A stretch of 64,000 bases of DNA, from the NCBI RefSeq assembly GCF_000720135.1, contig NZ_JOIU01000026.1:62001-126000 (forward strand). The letters are read 5' to 3'. The stretch comes from Streptomyces sp. NRRL S-1022 (GTDB taxonomy: Bacteria; Actinomycetota; Actinomycetes; Streptomycetales; Streptomycetaceae). Under the pieces are notes generated by a model. The model saw nothing but the letters and a program-made list of their open reading frames with translations, searched no databases and was not told where the DNA came from. Position 1 is the stretch's first letter; each line of letters begins with the position of its first letter. The translations under genes and the position numbers were made by a program. Below, piece after piece: positions 8,632 through 18,900 of the stretch.

Positions 8632-9908
8632 CGAGAGTCCTTCCTGGGGTGTGCGGAAGAGGCACCGGGGGCGGCTCCCCGGGAGCCCAGGGCGCCGGTG
8701 ACGAACAGGACGGCGGCGAGGGCCTGGAGGGCGGCCAGGCCCCAGAAGACGGGAGTGATCCCCGCCCGCTGGGCGACGGTGCCGGACAGGACCCAGCCGA
8801 CCGTGCCGCCCAGGAGCGCCAGGGCCGTCGCGACGGTGAGCGCCTCCGGCCGCCGGTCCTGCGGGATCCGCAGGACGCGGACGGTCGCGACCGGTGCGTT
8901 GGAGACGCCGTTGAGCAGACCGGTGAAGACCAGCAGGCACACCAGCCCCGGCAGTGCGAGGTGCAGCGGCAGCGCGAAGAACGCCACGCCGAGGCCGATC
9001 CTGCCGGTGAGGGCGAGGGTGCGCGGGGGTACCCGGCGCATGAGCCGGCCGGCCAGGAGGGTGCCGGTCAGGGCGCCGCCGCCGAACGCGGTCAGCAGGC
9101 CGCCGGCGACGACGGAGGAACCGCCCTCGCGCGTCACGGCGATCACCGGGAGCAGGGCGAACATCGCCTGCCAGGCCATCTCCCCGAGCGCCAGGCCCGC
9201 CGACCAGTTGCTCAGCAGCCGGTCGGACAGCAGCAGGCGCAGCCCGGCCGTCGGAGACCGTCGGGGCGCCGGCGCCTGCGGCGGGGTGTGCGGCAGAAGC
9301 CGGCTCAGCAGGAGAGCGGAGGCGGCGAACGACACCGCGTCCACGAGGAGCACCGTGGGAGCGCCGAACAGGGAGATGAGGAGGCCGCCGAGCGTGGGGC
9401 CCAGCAGGACGCTGAGCCGGGTCGCGCTGTGCAGGGCGGCATTGGCCCGGCCGAGGAGTTGCTCGTCCTCGCCGACGACGCTCGGCAGGATGGCCTGCTG
9501 ACTAGCCAGGTAGGGCGCGTAGAAGGCGCCGATGGCGAACATGACGACCATGAAGGTGGCCGTGTTCAGGCAGTGCAGGTAGTACAGCACCGGGAGGAGC
9601 GCCACGAGCGGGCCGCGGACGGTGTCCCCGATGAGCATGATCCGCCTCGGCCCGATCCGGCCGGTCCAGGAGGCGCCGAAGAAGCCGAACACCGCGATCG
9701 CGGCGAGCTGGGCGGCCATGACCAGGCCCATGTCACCGGCGTCGCCGGTGAGCTGGAGCACCAGCCAGGGCATGGACACGGCGCTGAGCTGGGTGCCGAG
9801 CATGGACGTGATCTCCGCGGCGAGGAGCACGCGAAGGGTGGGGTGGCTCCAGACACCGGGCGGGGAGCCGGCCGGAGTGGCCGGGGTGGTTTCCGTGGTC
9901 ACGGTCAC
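8628..9908 (-). CDS. MFS transporter, probable exporter of the cluster product
   Basis: A 426-residue protein with about 12 hydrophobic segments in the arrangement of the major facilitator superfamily (MFS_3/enterobactin-exporter-like). The early loop WTGRIGPRRIM matches the conserved basic loop between helices 2 and 3. It sits between the NRPS and PKS genes, with 4-nt overlaps on both sides, so it is probably made together with them and exports or gives resistance to the product. The start is the GTG at 9906-9908; a second GTG two codons on is better spaced from the AAGGAGG. Confidence 0.9.
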   Translation of the reverse strand: MTVTTETTPATPAGSPPGVWSHPTLRVLLAAEITSMLGTQLSAVSMPWLVLQLTGDAGDMGLVMAAQLAAIAVFGFFGASWTGRIGPRRIMLIGDTVRGPLVALLPVLYYLHCLNTATFMVVMFAIGAFYAPYLASQQAILPSVVGEDEQLLGRANAALHSATRLSVLLGPTLGGLLISLFGAPTVLLVDAVSFAASALLLSRLLPHTPPQAPAPRRSPTAGLRLLLSDRLLSNWSAGLALGEMAWQAMFALLPVIAVTREGGSSVVAGGLLTAFGGGALTGTLLAGRLMRRVPPRTLALTGRIGLGVAFFALPLHLALPGLVCLLVFTGLLNGVSNAPVATVRVLRIPQDRRPEALTVATALALLGGTVGWVLSGTVAQRAGITPVFWGLAALQALAAVLFVTGALGSRGAAPGASSAHPRKDSR

Positions 9909-12900
9909 TCGCCTCCTTGCGTGCCGGGGCGCCGGCGGCCGCGACGGACGGGCCGGCCCGACCGGACGGGGCGTTTGGGGTGTCCTGGCCCGTCCGGGGT
10001 CCCGGCCGGGCGGCCGGGTTCGGCGGCCGCACCGAGCGCGCGGGCCAGGGCGGACACGGTCGGGTGCTCGAACAGCGTGGTGATGGGCAGTTCCCGGCCG
10101 AAGGCGGTGACGATCCTGCTGTGCAGCTTGGCCAGTGCCAGGGAGTTCCCGCCCAGGTCGAAGAAGGTGTCGTGGACCGAGATCTCGGGCAGCCCCAGGA
10201 CCTCCGACCAGAGGGCGGCTACCTTGCGTTCGGTGTCGTTGCCCGGCGCGACGTGTCCGACGGTGCCGACCAGGTCGGCGCGCTCGGGGCGCGGCAGGGC
10301 GGCGTGGTCGACCTTGCCGCTGGTGGTCAGGGGCAGGGCGGCCAGGACCACCACCGCCTCCGGCACCATGAACGCCGGCAACTCCGCCCGTGCGCGGCGC
10401 AGCAGTCCGGCGCTGTCGGGGGTGTGCTCGCCACGCGGGGTCACGTAGGCGACGAGGGCCGGCGTGCGGTGTGGGTCCCCGGTGACGGCCGCCTGGGCGA
10501 CCTCGGGCTGCTGCTGGAGGAAGTGCTCGATCTCGCCGGGCTCGACGCGGTACCCGCGCAGCTTGAGCTGGCGGTCGGCCCGGCCCAGGTACTCGACGGA
10601 GCCGTCGGGCAGCCTGCGGCCGAGGTCACCGGTGCGGTAGACCCGCAGCCGGCCGCCGTCCAGCTCGATCGTGCGGAAGCGCTCCTCGGTGAGTTCGGGC
10701 CGGTGCAGGTATCCCTCGGCGAGGCTGTCACCGGCGAGGTGGATCTCGCCGACGGTGCCGAGCGGGACACGTTGCACGGCCTCGTCGAGGACGAGCATCC
10801 GCACCCCGGCCAGGGGGCGGCCGATGCAGTTCAGCGGGGCGGTGCCCGCACTGTCCACGATGTGCTCGGAAGAGGCGACGGTGTTCTCGGTCGGGCCGTA
10901 GGAGTTGAGCACCCGGTAGGGCAGCGGGGCCGGCGGGCGCTGGGAGAGCGCGGCGCCGCCGATGCCCAGCCAGCGCAGCGCGCGGGGCGTGGTGGTGCTG
11001 CTGCTCCACATGGCCTCGGCCAGCGCGGTCGCGCAGAACGCCGCCGTCACGCCCTTGGCGTCCAGCCACGCGCCGAGCGTGGACGGAGTCACGGGCTCCT
11101 CGTGCGGGATGAGGCAGGCGCCGTTGGCGAGGGCCTGCCAGACCTCCATCTGGGAGGAGTCGAAGCTCACGCTGAGCAGGTGGGAGCAGCGGTCCCCGGC
11201 GCCGAGGCCCATGGTCGAGGCCGCGGAGCGCACCAGGTTGGCGAGCCCGCCGTGCCGGACGGCGACGCCCTTGGGCTTGCCGGTGGTGCCGGAGGTGTAG
11301 ATGACATAGGCCCGGGAGTCGGCGGACCAGTCGGGCAGGTCCTCGGTGTCCTTGCCGTGTTCGGCGTCCGCCACCTCGGCGATGTCGACCACGGTGGCAG
11401 CGCCGGTCGCCGGCAGTGCGGTCCCGGTACGGGTCAGCAGTACGTCGGCGCGTACGTCGTCGAGGACGTATTCCTGCCGTGCGGCCGGCCAGGACGGGTC
11501 GAGTGGGCAGAATGCGGCTTCGGCGAACCAGGCGGCCAGCATCGCGACGACGAAGTCCTCGCCGCGTTCGAGGAGCAGGGCGACCGTGGGCGCCTCGTCC
11601 GACAGGTGTGGCTTCAGGGCCGCGGCGAGCGCGCGGGCGCGGCGTACGAGGCCGCGGTAGTCGAGCGTGCCACGGGTGCTCTCCACGGCCGGGGCGCCGG
11701 GACGGGTGCGGGCCTGGTGCAGGACGAGCGCGGGGACGGTGGTGACCGGTCCCGGCCGTGGTCCGTGTTCCCAGGCGCGGATGCGTTCCGCTTCCTGGGG
11801 CGGGAGCAGGTCGAGTGCGGCCACGGGCGTGTCGAGGCTGTCGGGCAGCCGGTCCAGCAGCGTGGTCAGGGTGCCGGCCATCTCTTCGACGTCCGTGCGG
11901 CGCAGCAGGCCGCCGTGGTAGGAGATGCGGCCGCGCAGGTGGGCGCCGTCGAGGACCAGGGCGACCGTCAGACCGAGCTTGCCGGTGTAGGCGGCGTCCT
12001 CGCCGTCGAGCGGGACGGCACTGAGGGTGCGCCCGCCGAGGGTGCGGGGACGTGCCGCGGCCGTGCTGAAGGACAGGCTGACGTCGCCGTAGGGGGTGCG
12101 GCCGGGCCTGCGGGGCGGGTTGATTCGGTCGATGACGTCCTCGAAGGGGACCTCGCCGTGCGCGAACGCCTCCAGCGTCTCGTCCCGCATGGCCTCCAGC
12201 ATGTCGCGCACCGTGGCACCGGGCCGGAGCCGGGAGCGCAGCGGGACGGTGTTCAGGCAGGGGCCGAACACCTCCGCGAGTCCGTTGCGTCCCCGGTTGG
12301 TCATGGGACCGCTGATGACCACGTCGTCGGTGCCGGTGCGGCGGTGCAGCAGGACGGCCAGCGCGGTGGCGGCCGTCATGAACGGCGAGATGCCGTACCG
12401 CTCGTGGAGGGTGCGCAGGCGCTCGCCCGTTCCCTCGGGCAGCACCAGGTCGACCACGCCGTGCGGGGCGGGTTCCTCGGGCGCGGGCAGTTCGAGGTAG
12501 GCGGGCGCGCCCTCCAGTCGCTGCTGCCAGTGGGCGAGAGAGGCCTCGTGCCGGCTGGAGGAGCGGGCCGTGCTCTGGGCGCGTACGAAGTCCCGGTACT
12601 GCGCCGGCAGTACGTCCGTCGCGAGGTCGACGAGGTAGGCGGCGACGGCGTCCGCCAGGCGGGCGGCATCGGCGGCGGACACCCGGTCGCCCCGGTGGGA
12701 GAGCACGGCACTCAGTTCACCGTCCTGCTCCGTCACGGTCAGGGTGGCACCGAACTTGACCTCGCGGAGCCACATCGACTCCGTGGAAACGGGCCGCAGT
12801 TCGGCGTCGCCGAGTACCGCGCGCCGGTCGCCGCGCAGATTCATGTTGAGGACGACGTCGGTGTAGGGCGCGCTGCCGGCCGTCTGTTCCGGCCGGAGCC

Positions 12901-15900
12901 GGGCGAGGACCTCGTCGAAAGGAGCGTGGGCGTGTTCGAAGGCATCGAGCACCTCGGTGCGCATGGCGGTCAGGGCGTCGCGCGCGGTCGTGCCGGCGGT
13001 CTGGGCCGAGCGGAGCACGACGTGGTTGAGGCAGGGACCGAGCAGGTCGGCGGAGGCGGCGTCGCGGATGCTGGCGGGAACGCCGAAGGTCAGCGCCGGC
13101 ATACCGCCGCAGCGGTGCAGGGCCGTCGCCAGGGCGGCCGCCATGATCATGAACCAGCTCGCGCCGTGTTCCGCCATGACCGGCCGCAGCCGGCCCAGCA
13201 GGCCGTCGGGCAGGGCGATCGGGACGGCTCCGTGGGCTTCGGGCCGCTCGGGGGCGGGCAGGCCGAGCCGGGCGGGCCAGCCTTCGAGCCGCTCCTGCCA
13301 GAAGGCGAGGTCGGCCTCGCGACGGGCGGCGCCGGTGACTTCGGCGGCGGCGGTGAAGGGGCCGTACTGGAGCGCGGGTGGCGCGGTGGGCACCCCGGCG
13401 AGGCTGTCGCGGTGGCAGCGTTCCAGCTCGCGGATGAGGACGCGTACGGACTCGCCGTCCACCACGAGGTGGTGCACGCAGAGCATGAACGCCGTACCGC
13501 GTGGACCGCAGTCGGCGACGGCGGCGCGCAGCAGTTGCCCCGACGCGAGGTCGAAGGGGCGGCCGGCGGCCTCGTCGAGCCACCGCGCGGCGGCTTCCTC
13601 GGGACCGTCGCCGTCCTCGGCCACGAAGGTGTGGACGTGCGGCCGCCAGGGCTGCTCGACGACCTGGCGGACGGTGCCGCCGCGCATGCGGAAGGCGGTG
13701 CGCAGGATCTCGTGCCCGGCGACCAGGCGGGCCAGCGCGTCCTCCAGGACGTCGATGTCCAGGGCACCGGTGACGGTCCAGCCGAGGGAGACGTGGGCCA
13801 GCGCGCCCTGGCCCATCTGTTCGGCCAGCCACATGCGGCGCTGGAACGCGCTCGCGGGCGACTCGTCGCCGGCCGCCGAGGGATCGGGGCGGGCCGCCAC
13901 GGGGCGGCGCGCGTCCGCGGTGGACGCGACCGGTGCGGCGGGGGCGGGAGCGGCGGGGGCCGGCTCCTGCCGTACGGCGGGTGCGGGAGCGGCGGGTGCC
14001 GTGCCGCGACGGCCGGGGGTCGCGTCGATGAGGTCGGCGAGATCGCCCAGACGCGGTGTCTCGAAGAGGATCTTGATCGGCAGTTCGGCGCCGAACCGGT
14101 CGGCGATCTCCCCGATGAGGCGGACGACGAGCATGGAGTGCCCGCCGAGGGCGAAGAACGAGTCGTCCTCGCCGACGGCAGGCACGTCGAGCAGCTCGCG
14201 CCAGACGGCGGCGAGTTCGGCGGCGGTGCCGGCGCGTGGCTCGCGCCGCGCGGGGACTGCCAGGTCGGCCGTCCGCGCCCGCAGTTCCTTCACGTCGACT
14301 TTCCCGTTGACCGTCAGCGGGATGGCCGGCACGACGTGGAACAGCGAGGGCACCATGTACGAGGGCAGCCGCTGCGCGAGGTGGCTGCGCAACTCCGCCG
14401 CGCCCAGCTCTCGTTCGCTCTGCACGACGCCGACGAGGCGGTCGTCCTCGGCGAACACGACCGCGTCGGAGACGTCGGGGTGGCCGCACAGCACGGTCTG
14501 TACCTCTCCCGGCTCGATGCGGTAACCGCGCAGCTGTACCTGGGAGTCGGCGCGGCCGATGAACCGCAGGGAGCCGTCGGGCAGGTAGGCGGCGAGGTCG
14601 CCGCTGCGGAACAGGGTGCCGTCGCCGAACGGTGAGGGCACGAAGCGCTGGGCGGTCAGTTCGGGCCGGCCGAGATAGCCGCCGGCCACTCCGTCGCCGG
14701 CGACGTAGATCTCACCGACGGCGCCGACGGGCAGCAGGCGACGGCCGGTGTGGCGGTCGAGCAGGTAGAGACGGGTGGTGGGGATCGGGGTGCCCACCAC
14801 GCTCGTGTCCGTCTCCATGTCGGAGCGGGTGACGGTGCGCACGCTGGCGTGCACGGTGGTCTCGGTGATGCCGTACATGTTGACGAGGCGGACGTGCGGG
14901 AAACGCTCCGACCACTCGGTCAGCATGCCCGGGCGCAGGGCCTCGCCGCCGAAGACGACGCAGCGCAGGGCGGACAGCCCGTCCGGGGTCGTGGGGTGCA
15001 GGCCGAGCAGGCGGCGGAACGCGCTGGGGGTCTGGTTGAGCACGGTGACGCGTTCGCGTTGGAGGAGGTCGAAGAAGAGGCCCGGGTCCCGGGTCTCGTC
15101 CTCGGAGACGAGCACGACCCGGCCGCCGTGGACGAGGCCGCCGAACAGCTCCCAGACGGAGAAGTCGAAGGCGTAGGAGTGGAACATCGTCCAGACGTCG
15201 GCCGGCCCGAAGGAGAACGGCAGCCGGTCGTTGACGAGCAGCCGCACCAGGTTGCGGTGGGTGAGCACGACCCCCTTGGGCCGACCGGTGGTGCCGGAGG
15301 TGTAGATGCAGTAGGCGGGCGAGTCCAGGGGCACGGCCGGAAGCGCGGTCTCCTCGCCGGCGGGGGCCGTGAGCAGCGCGTCCAGCGCGAGCACCGTCCC
15401 GTCGAAGTCACCGCCGGTGCCGGCGCCGGGCGCGAGTGCGAGGCGCACACCGGAGTCGGACAGGATGAACGTGCGACGCTCCGCCGGGATCGCCGGGTCG
15501 ATGGGCAGGTAGGCGGCACCGGCCAGCAGGGTTCCGAGCACCGCGCGCACCTGGTCGGCGCCGCGCGGGAACAGCAGCGCGACGAGTTCGCCCGGGCGTA
15601 CGCCCGCGGCCAGCAGGCCCCGGGCGACCGCGCGGGCGTCGGCCATCAGGTCGCCGTAGCTGACCATGACCTCGCCGTCGGTGAGCGCCGTGGCCTCGGG
15701 CCGGACGGTGGCCTGTCGTGCGATCAGCTCGTGGGCGGGGGTCTCCGCGTACGACGCCCCGGTGGCGTTCCACACCTTCAGCTGGACGTGGCGCTCCCGC
15801 TCCGAGAGCGGGTCGATGCCGGACACCTCACGCTCGGGGCGCTCGGTCAGCTGCCGTACGGCCTCGACGTAGTGCTCGGCCATGGCGGAGATCTGATCGT

Positions 15901-18900
15901 GGTCGAAGTACAGCCCGTTGTACACGAGATGGCCGCGGTGGCCGTCCCCGTCGGGCTGGAGGGCGAGGTGCAGGTCGTACTTGCCGCGGCCGCCGGCCGT
16001 GTCCACGACGTGCGCGAGGGTGCCGTCCGGGCCGGTCAGGGGCGCCGCGGCCGGCAGGTAGCTGTAGAGCACGTCGAAGAGCGCCGTGCGGCTCATGTCC
16101 TTCGACGGGTCGACGGCGCGTACCAGTTCGTCGAACCGGGCGCGGTCGTGGGCGCGGGCGTGCGCGGTCTCGGCGGCGGTGTGGGCGACGAGGTCGGCGA
16201 ACGACTGCCGGGCGCGCGGGCGCAGGCGGACGGGCAGCAGGTTGCCGAGGGGGCCGACGACGTGCCGGTCCCGCTCGTCCCGTCCGGCGTGGGACAGGCC
16301 CAGCACCATGTCCTCCTGGCCGGAGTACCACTGGAGCAGCGCCGCGAAGGCGGCGAGGGCGATCTCCGGCACGTCGGCGCCGAGCCGGTCGGCGGCGGTG
16401 CGCAGTCCGAGTCCGGACGGGAGGCTGAAGGCCACCGACCGCTCCTCGTAGACGTGGACGGCGTCGCGGGTGCGGCGCTCGGGGAGCCGCAGCGGGTCGG
16501 CCGGCGGCTGGAGTACGGCGGCACGGGCGGCGAGGTGGGCCTGGTGGGTGTCCTCGTCAGCGGCGTCGAGCCAGGTCCGGTAGCTGCTCGGCAGGGGTGC
16601 CTCGCCGGCCGGCCCGGCGAGGATCTGCTCGGCGACGGTGAGCAGGGAGACACGGTCGACGACGGCCTGGTGTCCGCTGAGGGCGATCCAGCCCCCCGGT
16701 GTGCCGGCGTCGGGCTGGACGGCGACCCGCAGCAGCGGTCCGGCGCACAGGTCGAACGGCTCGCGGCCCCAGGCGGTCAGGGCGTCCGGGACGGACCGGT
16801 CGCGGTCCGTCCCCCCGGCGGGTGGCAGCCACTCGGGGACCACGGCCGCCCCGGGCCGCACGTGCTGGACGGGCCGGCCGTCCACGTCGAGCAGTTCGGT
16901 GCGCAGCACCTCGTGGGCGGTCACGACGGCGGTGACGGACTCGGCCAGCCGGGTGCGGTCCGGCAGGGCGTCCAGCCGCAGGAACAGGGGCAGGTTGTGG
17001 TAGGTCGGCGCGGCCGGGTACAGGTATCCCGTCTCGAAGCGGTCGACGAACCACATGCGCTCCTGGTGCGCGGAGGCGGGGTGGGTGTCCTCGGCGGCGG
17101 GGGCCGTCGCGTCGTACCCGGACGGCCGCTCGGCAGCGCTGCTGGCGCTCGGCTGGGTGTAGTGGGCGTCGAGCTCCTTGAGCAGGATGTTCTCGCACTC
17201 GCCGTCCCACAGCAGGTGGTGCAGGCAGACGAACAGCACCTGTCCGGCGTCACCGAGCTCGATGAGGGCGGCGGTCAGCAGCCGGCCGGTGGTGAGGTCG
17301 AACGGCTCGTGGGCGGCGGTGCGGATCCAGGCGTTGAGCGCCTCGTCGGAATCGGGGTGGCCGCTGAGGTCGACCCGTTCCACGTGCGGGGTCCAGGGGG
17401 CGCGTACGGTCTGCATCAGGTCGCCGTCCACCTCGTGGAAGGCGGTGCGCAGGATCTCGTGGCGCGCGATCGTCGCGGCCAGCGCGCGAGTGACGGCATC
17501 CGCGTCCAGGGGTTCCTCGACGCGCCAGGCGAGGGGCACGTTGTACGCCGCCGGATCGCCCGCGACCCGCTGGGCGAGCCATATCCGGCGCTGGAAGCTG
17601 GAGGCGGGGAAGGTGTCCCCGGCCGGTTCGGTGTGCGGCATCCGGGCGGGGGCCGGGGCGGTCCGGGGGGTGCCGGTGGCGGGCAGGACGCGGGCGGTGA
17701 AGTCCGCGAGCCGCGGGTGGTCGAACAGGGTGCGGATCCGGGCCGACGTGCCCGGGAAACGGTCCCGTACCGCGGCCACCAGCGTCTCCGCCAGCAGCGA
17801 ATGTCCGCCCAGCTCGAAGAACGAGTCCTCCGCGCCAACGGGGCCCGAGCCGAGGACCGACTGCCAGACCTCTGCCATCTCCCACACCCGGGCGTCCCAT
17901 CCCGCCGAGCCGGCCGGCGCCTCGGCGGACGGGGTGGCCGTGCCGGCCCGGGCGGGGCCGTCGGATGCCGGCACCTCGGCGAGAGGGGCGTCGGGGTCGG
18001 CCGCGATCGCGCGCAGGATGGACGAGTAGTCCTCGGCCATGGCGCGCACCACGGCGGCACCGAGGGAGCCGGCCGGGTCCTTCCACAGCAGATGCGTGCC
18101 GCAGCTGTCCTCACGGACCATCAGGGCGAGGCGGAAGCCGGCGGTGCTCTCCATGTCCATCAGACTCAGCCGCGCCTCGCCTCCGTCATGGCTCAGCCGG
18201 ACATCGTGGACATCGATGTCAGCGTGCAGCCCGGCGTGCCAGTACTGGAAGACCGCCTGGTGGGTGCGTCGCTGCGCCTCGGGGCCGGTCAGTCCGGCGG
18301 CGCGCATGATGGCGGGCAGCGGCAGGTCGCCGTGAGCGAGGGCCTCCTTGACCCGGCCGCGCACCCTGGCCAGCAGGTCGCTGTAGCGGTCGTCGGCGTG
18401 GACCGGGACGCGGACCGGCAGGGCGTTGACGAAATAGCCGACGCGGTCGCGCACTTCGGGCAGCGCGCGGCCGTGGTAGGGGAGGAACGACAGCACGTCG
18501 GTGCTGCCGCTGTGACGCCGCAGCAGCGCGTACCAGGCACCCATCAGCACGGTCACGAAGGACATGCCGGCCTCGGCGGCACGGTCGCGCAGCGCGGCGG
18601 CGAGGTCCGCCGGCAGTGCCTCGCTGACGACCGTGTAGCGCGGATCCTCCTGTCCTGCGGGCAGGGTGAAGTCACCGCCGCCGTCGGCGAGGATCTCCTT
18701 CCAGTGGAGCCGGTGCTCCTCCCCCTGCGGACCGTAGGCGAGGTTCCGCGTGTGGGCGGCGAAAGCGGCAAGCGCGGGGGCGTGGTCCTCTCGCGGCAGG
18801 CTGTCGCCGCGGTAGGCGGCGCGCAGCGCGTCCAGGAACAGCAGGACGGAGGCACCGTCGTGGACGAGGTGGTGCACGGCGATCAGCAGGACCGTGTAGT

